Source of the DNA: an uncultured Parvularculaceae bacterium
GTDB taxonomy: Bacteria > Pseudomonadota > Alphaproteobacteria > Caulobacterales > Parvularculaceae
DNA length: 64,000 nucleotides
Assembly: GCA_947259375.1 (NCBI GenBank)
Contig: CAMYLZ010000027.1
Coordinates: forward strand, 99,254-163,253
Direction: 5' to 3'
Below, piece by piece: positions 1 through 10,408 of this stretch. The position numbers and the translations under genes were made by a program. The stretch's first letter is position 1. Every line of letters begins with the position of its first letter. The notes beneath the pieces are model-generated. The model ran no database searches. It worked only from the letters and a program-made list of their open reading frames with translations, and had not been told where the DNA came from.

Positions 1-1980
<1,980 letters not shown>

Positions 1981-2020
1981 AACTCGTAACGGCCCTTCTG
2001 TGCGCGTCTGTGAATAATAG

Positions 2021-2572
2021 CTAAAATGGTGAGCGGAAATCGCTCCAGCATAGCGCGGTTGCATCTTTTTCTGAAAGTACCGCCTTGCTTTGATCAACGC
2101 CCCACTCGACGCCTAGGTCTGGATCGTCCCATTTCACCGACCCGTCGCTGCCGCCGTCGTAGAACGCGTCGACTTTATAAGCGACTTCCGTATCGGGGGC
2201 GAGCGTAACGAACCCATGCAGAAATCCCTTGGGGACGAAGAGCTGAACGCCGTTCTCCGCCGAAAGCTCGGCCTTCACCCACTGGCCAAATGAGGGCGAG
2301 CTTTTCCTTGCGTCGACGGCGACATCAATAATCGCGCCGCGCAGGACCCGCACCAGTTTCGCCTGAGCGTACGGCGGCGCCTGGAAATGCAGGCCGCGCA
2401 CTGTGCCGCGCTTTGCGGAATAGGATTGGTTGTCCTGAACAAATTCGCACCCAATGCCGGCCGCCTTGAAAGCGCGGGCATTGTAGGTCTCTGAGAAAAA
2501 GCCCCGATCATCGGAAAACCGGCGCGGCGTGATCAGCTTGACTTCCGGTATGGCGAGCGCCGCGACTTCCAT
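2021..2572 (-). CDS. rfbC: dTDP-4-dehydrorhamnose 3,5-epimerase (RmlC/RfbC family)
   Basis: Epimerises C3 and C5 of dTDP-4-keto-6-deoxyglucose on the way to dTDP-L-rhamnose. At 183 residues it has the usual RmlC length. It carries DDRGFFSETY (21-30), FVQDNQSYSAKRGTVRGLHFQ ending at residue 64 with catalytic His62, the cupin stretch VPKGFLHGF (113-121) and the catalytic Tyr132 in EVAYKVD. ATG 2572 is preceded by AAGGGA at good spacing, so longer upstream readings are unlikely. It is the first gene of the operon with the glycosyltransferase and gmd. No rmlA, B or D lies in the window, so the partner enzymes, or a related keto-sugar substrate, must be found elsewhere. Confidence 0.93.
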   Translation of the reverse strand: MEVAALAIPEVKLITPRRFSDDRGFFSETYNARAFKAAGIGCEFVQDNQSYSAKRGTVRGLHFQAPPYAQAKLVRVLRGAIIDVAVDARKSSPSFGQWVKAELSAENGVQLFVPKGFLHGFVTLAPDTEVAYKVDAFYDGGSDGSVKWDDPDLGVEWGVDQSKAVLSEKDATALCWSDFRSPF

Positions 2573-2728
2573 GATTGAATCCCTTTTTGATTTCGCGGTG
2601 TTGATCAAGACGACGTCACGCGGTTTTGCAAGAGCCCTTATCGGCTTGTCGGGCGGCGCCCAACGATTCCAGGTGATTGACAGCCGGTTTCCACAGCGCG
2701 ATTGCGGAAAAATCGGCTCATCCGAGAA

Positions 2729-2778
2729 CCTACTCTATCTTGCGTGCGCGGCAAAAATGAGACACAAGATAGGGTAGG
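2729..2778 (+). promoter_or_regulatory. Two NrdR-like boxes upstream of nrdB
   Basis: Two related 16-base elements lie at 2730-2745 (CTACTCTATCTTGCGT) and 2762-2777 (ACACAAGATAGGGTAG) in inverted orientation, their starts 32 bases apart. Each matches about 11 of 16 positions of the NrdR consensus ACACwATATATwGTGT. NrdR repressor boxes typically occur in pairs about three helical turns apart in front of ribonucleotide reductase genes. They sit 50-100 bases before the nrdB ATG. The consensus is from family knowledge; the assignment is by eye. Confidence 0.6.
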
Positions 2779-2827
2779 AACATGCGCGATTCTCGCGGCC
2801 TTCCCTCAGCAAATCAGGACGCCAGAC

Positions 2828-3868
2828 ATGCTCGATGCAGCCGAAACGAACCCATCTCTTCCGGGGCTTTTGACGCCGTCATTCGCTTACAAGCCGTTTC
2901 GCTATCCTTGGGCTTATGAATTCTGGAAGCGTCAGCAGCAGGTCCACTGGATGCCGGAAGAAGTGCCGCTTGGCGAGGACTGCAAGGACTGGGCGAATAA
3001 CCTTGATGACGCTGAGCGCAACTTGCTGACCCAGATTTTCCGTTTCTTCACCCAGTCCGATATTGAGGTGAACGACAATTATATGGAGCGCTACGCCCGC
3101 GTCTTCAAACCGACTGAAGTCAAGATGATGCTGTCGGCGTTTTCCAACATGGAGACCATTCACGTCGCGGCGTATGCGCTGTTGCTTGAGACCATTGGCA
3201 TGCCGGATTCGGAATTCTCTGCGTTTCTCGAATATGAAGCGATGCGCGACAAGCACGACTTCATGCAGAAATTTGGCGTTGAAACAAACGAAGACATTGC
3301 GCGCACGCTGGCGATGTTCGGCGCCTTTACAGAAGGGCTGCAGCTCTTCGCGTCTTTCGCCATGCTGATGAATTTCCCGCGCTTCAACAAAATGAAGGGC
3401 ATGGGCCAGATCATTACCTGGTCGATTCGCGATGAGTCGCTGCATTGCGAGGGCATGGTCAAGCTTTACCATGCATTCGCGCGCGAGACGGGGTGCGTCA
3501 CGCAGGCTGTCGCCGACGACATTGTCGAGTGCTGCAGAACCGTTGTCGGGCTTGAGGACAAGTTTATCGATCTTGCTTTCGAAATGGGGCCCGTGCAGGG
3601 CATGACCGCAGACGATATCAAGCAATATATCCGTTACATTGCTGACTGGCGTCTCGGCCAGCTTGATCTGCCGAAACTTTATGGTGTTGAGAAGCACCCG
3701 CTGCCCTGGCTTACGGAAATCCTTAATGGCGTCGAGCACGCGAACTTTTTTGAAGCGCGCGCGACGGAATATTCCAAAGCCGCTACCAAAGGCGAATGGC
3801 ATGGCGATGAAGGCGTTTGGTCGAATTTCGATCAGATGATGGTCAAGCGCAAAGCTGCAAACGCCTAA
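2828..3868 (+). CDS. nrdB: Class I ribonucleoside-diphosphate reductase, beta subunit
   Basis: Small subunit of aerobic ribonucleotide reductase, which houses the di-iron centre and radical used by NrdA to make deoxynucleotides. It has 346 residues. Metal ligands can be placed: Asp78 in FTQSDIE, Glu109 and His112 in METIH, Glu169 in FTEGLQLF, and Glu203 and His206 in RDESLH. Tyr116 lies seven residues after Glu109, the spacing of the radical Tyr122 in E. coli NrdB, so a tyrosyl-radical class Ia enzyme is likely. The frame is open back to 2702, but that would cover the NrdR-like boxes, so ATG 2828 is preferred. nrdA is not in the window. Confidence 0.95.
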   Translation: MLDAAETNPSLPGLLTPSFAYKPFRYPWAYEFWKRQQQVHWMPEEVPLGEDCKDWANNLDDAERNLLTQIFRFFTQSDIEVNDNYMERYARVFKPTEVKMMLSAFSNMETIHVAAYALLLETIGMPDSEFSAFLEYEAMRDKHDFMQKFGVETNEDIARTLAMFGAFTEGLQLFASFAMLMNFPRFNKMKGMGQIITWSIRDESLHCEGMVKLYHAFARETGCVTQAVADDIVECCRTVVGLEDKFIDLAFEMGPVQGMTADDIKQYIRYIADWRLGQLDLPKLYGVEKHPLPWLTEILNGVEHANFFEARATEYSKAATKGEWHGDEGVWSNFDQMMVKRKAANA

Positions 3869-3913
3869 CGCCGAGCCGAAGAAATCATTATCTGAGTGAT
3901 TTAAGCCCGAGGA

Positions 3914-4963
3914 TCAAAGCAGATCTTCGCGCCCGCGCTTTTTGAGCTCTTCGACAAGTGCGCGCACCTCTTGCGCCTGGTCGCGGCGGGCCACCAGCAC
4001 CGCATCGCCCGTCGCCACGATGATCAGATTTTCGACGCCGACGGCGCCGACCACAGGCCCGTCTGAGCGGATCAGCACGTTCCGGCTGTCGTGAATCAGA
4101 TGCGCCGCGTCAGCATCGCCCGTCACTTCGCTCCAACTGCCGATATCGCTCCAGCCTGCATCGACATCAGGGATGACGGCCGCATTGGCGGTTTTTTCCA
4201 TGATCGCATAGTCGACGGAAATGCTGGGGCAGGCCGCAAAAGCGTCTTCGTCCAGGAGGCGCGCCTTGCCGGCCGCTTTGGCGTAATCAAGAGCGTTTTT
4301 CGCGGCCGTTAGGATTTCCGGATTGAGACGGGCGAATTCTTCAATCATCGCCTCGGCGCTGAAAAGGAACAGGCCGCCATTCCAGAAATAGCCGCCTTCG
4401 CTGAGGTAATATCGTGCTGTTTCGGCGTCAGGTTTTTCCTTGAATGCGTCAATGCGGAAAGCGCCTGTCGCAACTTTATCCCCAGACTGAATATACCCAT
4501 AACCGGTATGCGGATGGGCGGGTTTTATCCCGAATGTGACGATAAAGCCTTTTGCGGCGGCCTCGGCGCCAGAGATAACCGCGTTTCGAAATTTCTTGTT
4601 ATCCGCAATATGATGGTCCGCAGGCGACAGAAAGGTGAGGGCGCCAGGGTTGTTCTTCGCCGTCCAAAGCGCAGCGACGGCGGCGACGGCGGCGGTGTTG
4701 CGTGCGCAAGGCTCGAGGATGATGTCGGCAACGCTGACGCCTATTTTCACCAGTTGCTCTTCAATAAGGCTTGCATGATCCTTACCTGCGATGATCAGCG
4801 GCGCAGAAAATTTATCGCCGCCATCAGACAATCTCAAAACCGTATCTTGAAACAGCGTACGTTGCGTCGCCAGCGACAGGAATTGCTTGGGCCGCGCCCG
4901 GCGCGACAATGGCCACAACCGCGCCCCCGAACCGCCCGACATGATCACCGGTTGGATTTTCAT
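3914..4963 (-). CDS. manC: Mannose-1-phosphate guanylyltransferase
   Basis: Makes GDP-mannose from mannose-1-phosphate and GTP. The nucleotidyltransferase signature GGSGARLWPLSR lies at residues 10-21, followed by PKQFL; FKEKPD and YFWNGGLFLF come later. At 349 residues it has only the pyrophosphorylase domain and lacks the C-terminal phosphomannose isomerase domain of the roughly 470-residue bifunctional enzymes. Its ATG overlaps the stop of the upstream AGE-fold gene (ATGA at 4960-4963), so the two are translationally coupled. The pair would feed GDP-mannose to gmd. A phosphomannomutase is not in the window. Confidence 0.95.
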   Translation of the reverse strand: MKIQPVIMSGGSGARLWPLSRRARPKQFLSLATQRTLFQDTVLRLSDGGDKFSAPLIIAGKDHASLIEEQLVKIGVSVADIILEPCARNTAAVAAVAALWTAKNNPGALTFLSPADHHIADNKKFRNAVISGAEAAAKGFIVTFGIKPAHPHTGYGYIQSGDKVATGAFRIDAFKEKPDAETARYYLSEGGYFWNGGLFLFSAEAMIEEFARLNPEILTAAKNALDYAKAAGKARLLDEDAFAACPSISVDYAIMEKTANAAVIPDVDAGWSDIGSWSEVTGDADAAHLIHDSRNVLIRSDGPVVGAVGVENLIIVATGDAVLVARRDQAQEVRALVEELKKRGREDLL

Positions 4964-6111
4964 GAAGCCTCCTCGGCTGCAAATGTCCTGCTGACTTCCG
5001 CGACAGCCTCGTACACATGGTAAAGAATGCTCGCCGGCACGTCGCTTGCCGCCGGCGCGCCTTTCTCATCGAATTCGTCAACCCAGAGGCCCGGGCAGTC
5101 GACATCCAGATAAGTCGCGAACATGGCGCTAATCAATCCGGCAGCCTTTTCCCGAGCTTGCTCATCGCCTTCCGCGCCCTGAATGCAGCTTGCTTTTAGA
5201 TATTCCGTTTGCGGCCAAAGACGTTTCGCACTTGCTTGTTGCAGGGCCTTGATATCGACCTGATTGGCGACAAAGCCGTGAAAATTCAAATCCTCGCCCA
5301 TCCGCGCGCCATGAGCATAGAGCGTATTTCTCGCTTCTTTGAAATTGGCGCCGCTCAACCGTTCCCAAATACGTAACAGCCACGTCCACTCGAACATGTG
5401 TCCCGGTGCGATGTCGGTGTGGTGCGTATGTCGGCTCAAATCTTCATTGAAATATTCGATAATGACGCCGTCAGACTCGTCGAAAAAAGCTGCAAAGCAA
5501 TCCTTTATGATGATGCGTGCTTTTTGAAAGTAATGCTCGTCTTTGGTCGCCTGATAGAGCGCTATGAATGCTTCAAACAGATGCATATGCGGGTTTTGTC
5601 GGCGGGGCAGCTCTTTGTGGTTGCTTTCGAGCCACCCGCCATGCGGAGAAGCAAGCTCCCAATCGAGGAAATTAACGGTTCGTTGGGCGAGCGCCAATGC
5701 GCGTTCGTCTTTCGCGGCTTGCCATCGTGAGGCGCAGGCGAGCAACAGGAAGGCCTGATCATAAAGATCGCGACGGTCGTCGATGATGACGCCGTCGTCG
5801 TTAATGAGATGGGCGCAGCCGCGCGTGCCGTCTTCGGGGCATGCCTTTTCGAGAAGGTAACCGAAGCCTTCTGCAGCAAGCGCTTCGGCCCCGTCATGCC
5901 AGCCCATTATTCCGGCCTGTGAAAGCGTATGGATTTGGCGGGCTTGCACCCGCACCCGCCGGGGACGGCTGCATGAAGGCGTTGCGTCGAAATTGAGCGC
6001 CTCATAAAACCCGCCGCGATGGTGATCGTAGCCGCGCTCTATCCACAACGGCAAAGCGACGCTGACGAACCAACGCTCAAACCTTTTCCCTGCTTCCTGC
6101 AGCGTTCCCAT
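4960..6111 (-). CDS. AGE-family isomerase, probable mannose-6-phosphate isomerase
   Basis: A 383-residue member of the N-acylglucosamine 2-epimerase (alpha/alpha-barrel) superfamily. It shows WIERGYDHHRGGFYEALNF near the start, RVQARQIHTLSQAG, NPHMHLFEAFIALY, HHTDIAPGHMFEWTWLL and a late PGLWVDEFDEKG, with the conserved histidines expected at the active site. Overlap with manC, which has no isomerase domain, suggests it makes mannose-6-phosphate from fructose-6-phosphate, as some AGE-fold proteins do; sugar 2-epimerase activity is the alternative. ATG 6111 is used; an in-frame TTG at 6123 is possible. Neither has a clear ribosome site. Confidence 0.8.
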   Translation of the reverse strand: MGTLQEAGKRFERWFVSVALPLWIERGYDHHRGGFYEALNFDATPSCSRPRRVRVQARQIHTLSQAGIMGWHDGAEALAAEGFGYLLEKACPEDGTRGCAHLINDDGVIIDDRRDLYDQAFLLLACASRWQAAKDERALALAQRTVNFLDWELASPHGGWLESNHKELPRRQNPHMHLFEAFIALYQATKDEHYFQKARIIIKDCFAAFFDESDGVIIEYFNEDLSRHTHHTDIAPGHMFEWTWLLRIWERLSGANFKEARNTLYAHGARMGEDLNFHGFVANQVDIKALQQASAKRLWPQTEYLKASCIQGAEGDEQAREKAAGLISAMFATYLDVDCPGLWVDEFDEKGAPAASDVPASILYHVYEAVAEVSRTFAAEEAS

Positions 6112-6574
6112 TGACTTGCACAATCTGTGTTGGGGTTTCCTTCAATGGCTTTTAAATTCGCATGATGCGGCAAGGCAAACAAGCGTGCTGAGGCGCAAAT
6201 GACCGGCTGGGCATGTTGGGTTCAGCGATGATGCGCTTATCGCTTCGCGAACGGGGCGCCGAGTTTTTTGCGCGGGGCGCGGTCATCAGCGGCATGGTTC
6301 AGCCATACCAGGCATTGGTTTCATCAGCTTCTATTCTATCGCTATGTACCTGTTCCCCGCACGTGCCGGGACCGCCTCTTGCGGTCGCAGTCTCGGGCGC
6401 GTTATGGCGCCCGCCGATCATGACGGGTGTGACCGGCCGGGCGGCGCGCCGTTCGACACTATCGAGAGTTAGGTAATAATCGCCGAGAGATTGGGCCTTT
6501 GCCCGGCTAAAACCAACGGCGACCTGGCAGGTGTTGAGCATTTCTTGACGCCGCCGCCGGTTGTAAATCAACCT
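6112..6574 (-). other. Gap without a convincing gene
   Basis: About 460 bases between the AGE-fold isomerase and the subtilase autotransporter. A leftward frame (6299-6541, about 80 codons from ATG 6541) has coding-like composition but no ribosome site and no family I recognise; a rightward frame overlaps it. Looking for tmRNA, RNase P, SRP and 6S landmarks on both strands gave nothing. Confidence 0.3.
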
Positions 6575-8932
6575 CTAGAAATTGAAACGGCTTCGGATGA
6601 GCGCTGAGGTCTGCGCCGTGAGCCCTTCTTCGCCGAATGTCTGATGCAGAAGGTTGATGTCGACGGCGCCGAACCTGCTCGAATAAAGCCGATAGCCGGC
6701 TTCGAAATCAAGGCGGCGGCCTGCCGGCGCCAGCGAGGCGTCGAATGAAGTAAAAGTGAGCGTTTCCGTAAACGGATCATAATCTGTCGGCAAGGATAGT
6801 TGCAGCGCGCCGGCTTCGATCTGCAGCGGCTGACTGACGCCTAGCCAGAGGCTGTCATCCGCGCCGAATAGTTTTTCACGGCTGAAAGCCATCGAAAATT
6901 GGGTCGTGGTCAAGGTCGGAGTTTTTTGCGCCAATGCGTCAAAACCGAAGTCATCAGTAAAGGTGAGACCGGCGGCGACGCGCCCTTGCAGCCGCCAAAG
7001 GGGCGCCGGCGACCAGCCCGCTTCGAGGGCGCCATATACGGTTGATGCCGAGGTCCCCTCGCCGAACCGCGCATTGAAAACGGCGCCGTTTTCCTTGCGG
7101 AAGCCTTGTTCCAGGCGCAGCGACGAATTGGCGAGCGCTAGATTTATCCCGGAGCGCAACACAAGGATTTGTGTTTTGCGTGCTGGAATTTGTGCGCCGG
7201 AAAAGAACTGCTCTTCACGGTAGCTTTGATCTTCACCGCTTGTTGCAAGCACATCCATGCTGGCGTTCGGCGTTATTGAGAAAGTCGTCAGCGCAGTCAC
7301 GCCTCGAGTATCGTTCGGCAAGTACCCGTCGCGGAAGGCGCTGTCGGCCAGGAATGGCGTTTGCCGGGAAGCGAACGCCATTGTGTCAACCGCTGCGGGA
7401 GAAAATCCGTGTGCCGCGACGAGGCGCGTTGTTGCATTGAGCGCGCCTGAAAGAGCGAAACCGATTTCCTTGTCGATAAGGTCTTCATCAATCCCGGCGC
7501 CGTTGATTAGGGCGACCTGGCTGGCGAACAGAGAGTCGGTAGAACGATCACGCGCTGTCAGGCGTAAGCGTGCGGACCAATCGCCGCTGAAGCGAACGCC
7601 GGAGTAATAATACCGGTCAAATGGGCTGAAGCGGCGCTCTATGTCGAAAGATTGCGGAGCTGTGCGCCGAACCGCCGCGCCGAGTGGCGTCCGGAAATCG
7701 CGCTGATAGGAATCAAAGACGACGATCTCGCCAAGGTCGGCAAGGCCCGATCCGAATACGCCAGAAAGATCAGCGCTGAGACTTTCAAGGTTTATTGATT
7801 GTCCGCTGGCGTTGGAGACCGATACTCCGCCGATCGGGCTGACGGCCGCGCCGACATTGAGAAGACCGCGTCCATAAATCGGGTCGACGCCGGGGTCGCC
7901 AAGATCGGTAGCGCTCGTCAGCAGGATGTCGACAATCTCCGCCGCGCTTAAGGTGGGCCAAAGTGAACGCAATAACGCTGCAGCGCCGGAAACCACTGGG
8001 GTTGAAGCGCTGGTGCCCGAGAACGATCGTGTCTGGCCAGCCACGCCATTGGGAACGACGCCGCGCAGGAATTCGCCAGGCGCTACGAGAAAGATATCGG
8101 CGGCCTCGCCAGCGCGATTGGAAAAGCCGGAGATGACATTGAATTGGTCAACCGATCCGGAAACGATTGTCGTAGGGTCGCCTGCAACATCGAGCGCGCC
8201 GAGCGCGGACTGATCCGGATCAGCTTCGCCGTCATTACCGGCGGCGATGACGCCGACAATGTCATTGGCCTGAAGGAATGAAAAAACAGATTCAAATTCG
8301 CTGCGCGCGCCCGGTTCGTCAGACCCGAAAGACATGTTGACGACGCCGGCGCCGTTGTCTGCGGATCGTTGCAGCCCTTCGGAGATTGCCGCGCCCAAAA
8401 GTGAGTTCTCATCGTCTCCGTCATCGTCGACGCGAAACACCAGGAGCTCGGCTTCCGGCGCCACGCCGTGAATGCCGACATTATCGCGCGCGGCGCCAAT
8501 AATGCTGGCGACGGGCGTGCCATGATCGTCTTCATCTTCGAGGCTGGGCCCACCGGCGCGCTCATCGCCTGGATCGACCACACCGGCGATAACGAGGTCG
8601 GCGCTTTGCGGGTGAATCCGGCCGGCGAATTCTGGATTGTCTACATCGATGCCAGTATCGATCACTGCCACGATGACGCCTACGCCATCAGCGCCATCCG
8701 CATAGGCGGGAATGACACTGACCTGATCAAGCGCCGGCTGGTTTTGAAACTCCGCCGTATCAAAATTAACGGGCGGCGGAGGAGGGGGCGGCGGAGGGGG
8801 GGGCGGTGGCGGCGGCGAGGACATGAAAGAGGACTGTCCGCCCCCGCCGCCGCCGCATCCGGCGGTCATGATTGCTGCTGCTATTGATGCTGCGAAAAGC
8901 AGCTTCTTTATGTTTGAAGCCACGCAACCCAT
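6575..8932 (-). CDS. Lipid-anchored S8 (subtilisin-like) serine protease with autotransporter-type C-terminus
   Basis: A 785-residue secreted protease. Residues 1-26 are a lipoprotein signal ending in TAG-Cys26. A Gly-rich stretch and 15 consecutive prolines (40-54) form a linker. The subtilase domain (about 65-365) has the full triad: Asp92 in VIDTGID, His137 in DDHGTP and Ser308 in SGTSASTP. The last 350 or so residues look like an outer-membrane beta-barrel: alternating hydrophobic strands ending in Phe (RSRFNF), as in type Va autotransporters. The layout matches Neisseria NalP, a lipidated subtilase autotransporter that sheds other surface proteins; similar shedding here is inference. The proline codons contain a run of eight C that could slip. 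CAGGATGG precedes the ATG, a close and weak ribosome site. Confidence 0.85.
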   Translation of the reverse strand: MGCVASNIKKLLFAASIAAAIMTAGCGGGGGGQSSFMSSPPPPPPPPPPPPPPPVNFDTAEFQNQPALDQVSVIPAYADGADGVGVIVAVIDTGIDVDNPEFAGRIHPQSADLVIAGVVDPGDERAGGPSLEDEDDHGTPVASIIGAARDNVGIHGVAPEAELLVFRVDDDGDDENSLLGAAISEGLQRSADNGAGVVNMSFGSDEPGARSEFESVFSFLQANDIVGVIAAGNDGEADPDQSALGALDVAGDPTTIVSGSVDQFNVISGFSNRAGEAADIFLVAPGEFLRGVVPNGVAGQTRSFSGTSASTPVVSGAAALLRSLWPTLSAAEIVDILLTSATDLGDPGVDPIYGRGLLNVGAAVSPIGGVSVSNASGQSINLESLSADLSGVFGSGLADLGEIVVFDSYQRDFRTPLGAAVRRTAPQSFDIERRFSPFDRYYYSGVRFSGDWSARLRLTARDRSTDSLFASQVALINGAGIDEDLIDKEIGFALSGALNATTRLVAAHGFSPAAVDTMAFASRQTPFLADSAFRDGYLPNDTRGVTALTTFSITPNASMDVLATSGEDQSYREEQFFSGAQIPARKTQILVLRSGINLALANSSLRLEQGFRKENGAVFNARFGEGTSASTVYGALEAGWSPAPLWRLQGRVAAGLTFTDDFGFDALAQKTPTLTTTQFSMAFSREKLFGADDSLWLGVSQPLQIEAGALQLSLPTDYDPFTETLTFTSFDASLAPAGRRLDFEAGYRLYSSRFGAVDINLLHQTFGEEGLTAQTSALIRSRFNF
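8770..8822 (-). repeat. Polyproline codon tract with C8 homopolymer
   Basis: On the coding (minus) strand, 15 proline codons form a C-rich low-complexity tract. It contains an uninterrupted run of eight C (plus-strand G8 at 8796-8803) and a second run of five. A one-base length change in either would frameshift the protease just after its signal peptide. Confidence 0.85.
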
Positions 8933-9043
8933 CCTGTAAAACGCCCGACGCTTGAATTCCCTCAGATGACTCTAGGATAGGGGGCGAAGCACAGCAAATG
9001 GTAAACGAGCCCAACCGCGAATGAGTGATCGGCTGAGAGCCAT

Positions 9044-10069
9044 TCAGGCCAAGGGCTTTAAGCTGGCCGCCAGCGCGCGCAATTGAGGACGCATGTTGTC
9101 GACCATTTCGAGCGCGCCGCGCGTAAGGCGGGCGAGATTCTTGCTCGATGCATCGTCGATCCGGTCAGAGCCGCGTCCCTTTTCGAGCCGGTAGTCGAAA
9201 CGAACATAGCGCTCATCGAGGAGATATTCGAGCTGCCGCATCACAGCGCGGGTCTGGCCGTCCTGAATGGCGGAGATCAACGGCGTGCGAAAACGCCCTG
9301 CCGGAGAGATCCATTGCGAAAAGCCCCAGCCCTTTGCCTGATCGAAGGGGTAACGCCGGGTCTGGCGCCCGGTGCCGAGCGACAATACCTCGATTTCATC
9401 TCCGGGAAAAAGCCGCATGGTTTCGACGACCGCCGCCATCGCCGGGTCGTTGAGATAAACACCCCCGTCGATCCCGGTCCAATGTTCGGATCTGTCCGGC
9501 GTTTCGACGCGATGGGGCGGGAAAAAGGTTGGCGCGGCGCTTGACGCCATCATGGCGTCACGTACACGGATCATGCCGAAGCGTTGGCATTCTTTCATAT
9601 TCTTGTAATCTGGGCCGCCTCGAAAAAGAACAATATCGCGCGGATCGATCGAGTATGCGGGAATCAGCAAATTGCGCCGGGCGCTGGCGAGAACAACGTC
9701 CCCGAATTGTTCATGCAGGACCGCGTTTAGCCGCCGGGCGTCATGCAACGGGCCGAAGAGCTGCGGCAGGCGACCGAGCACCGGGATGTTGCAATACCAT
9801 TTCGAGGGAAATACACGCCGTGCGGTGGTTTCAAGAAACCGCCTGATCTCCGCTGGCGCGGGGCCTGGTCCGCCGTCGGGACGCGGCAAGGCGAGTGCGG
9901 CGGCGACGAATGAACCGCTTGACGCGCCGGCGATCAGGTCGAAACAATCACCAATGGCGCAGTCCTTGCCAATCGCTGTGAACTCGCCGTCAAGCGCGTC
10001 GAGAACAATCGCCGCGACAAGCGCGCGCACGCCGCCGCCGTCAATTGAAAGAATGCGTCGCGTTGTCAT
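9044..10069 (-). CDS. Patatin-like phospholipase
   Basis: A 341-residue patatin-fold lipid acyl hydrolase. The N-terminus ILSIDGGGVRAL (6-17) forms the oxyanion hole, GASSG (48-52) holds the nucleophile Ser50, and Asp201 in GIDGGVYLNDP completes the Ser-Asp dyad. SSAAPTFFPP (176-185) is also typical. There is no signal peptide, so it is probably cytoplasmic or membrane-associated. The sequence resembles short bacterial patatins of the CapV/FabD-like group, but no nucleotidyltransferase or other CBASS partner gene is beside it, so a housekeeping lipase role is the safer reading. It is divergent from the 70-residue gene at 10186. Confidence 0.9.
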   Translation of the reverse strand: MTTRRILSIDGGGVRALVAAIVLDALDGEFTAIGKDCAIGDCFDLIAGASSGSFVAAALALPRPDGGPGPAPAEIRRFLETTARRVFPSKWYCNIPVLGRLPQLFGPLHDARRLNAVLHEQFGDVVLASARRNLLIPAYSIDPRDIVLFRGGPDYKNMKECQRFGMIRVRDAMMASSAAPTFFPPHRVETPDRSEHWTGIDGGVYLNDPAMAAVVETMRLFPGDEIEVLSLGTGRQTRRYPFDQAKGWGFSQWISPAGRFRTPLISAIQDGQTRAVMRQLEYLLDERYVRFDYRLEKGRGSDRIDDASSKNLARLTRGALEMVDNMRPQLRALAASLKPLA

Positions 10070-10185
10070 CGGCCCCTCCCGCTCTTCCGTCCCTGCACCA
10101 CGCTGTGGACAAGTCGCCCCTGCCTATTCATATTCAGCCGGACTAATGTGACAAATCAAATCACACTGACGATAAAGGGTATCCC

Positions 10186-10398
10186 ATGTCGAATGATCCC
10201 GAACGCATCACTATTCTCGCTCGCGAGTTCACGGCCGCCGCGCTCGAATTTCATCGCGGCAAGATGGCGGAAAAGGGCTATCGCATGGAAGGGTCGATCA
10301 CGCCGCGCATATTCAAGATGATCGAGGGGATGGAGCCGCCGAAGGACATGTTTGACGGCGACCCCTTATTTGCGGTGACCTTCGTCAAGAAAGACTGA
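10186..10398 (+). CDS. Small hypothetical protein
   Basis: A 70-residue soluble protein, mixed acidic and basic, with no signal peptide or membrane segment. I do not recognise the family. Its ATG follows AAAGGG at good spacing and its composition is coding-like. The sequence has an alpha-helical first half (ILAREFTAAALEFHRGKMAEK) and a short C-terminal LFAVTFVKKD strand. It is divergent from the patatin and converges on the amidase gene with a 10-base gap. Confidence 0.65.
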   Translation: MSNDPERITILAREFTAAALEFHRGKMAEKGYRMEGSITPRIFKMIEGMEPPKDMFDGDPLFAVTFVKKD

Positions 10399-10408
10399 CC
10401 CCGGACTT

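Noticed and set aside
2879..3802. Antisense 307-codon frame over nrdB
   Set aside because: No motifs, and it is opposite a well-conserved RNR subunit whose metal ligands are all placed.
6213..6571. Possible tmRNA, RNase P, SRP or 6S RNA in the gap
   Set aside because: None of the conserved landmarks (tag peptide codons, RNase P core, SRP tetraloop, T-arm plus CCA) could be found on either strand.
9044..10069. Patatin as a CBASS effector (anti-phage system)
   Set aside because: No cyclic-nucleotide synthase, ubiquitin-like or HORMA gene is next to it; it is flanked by unrelated genes.
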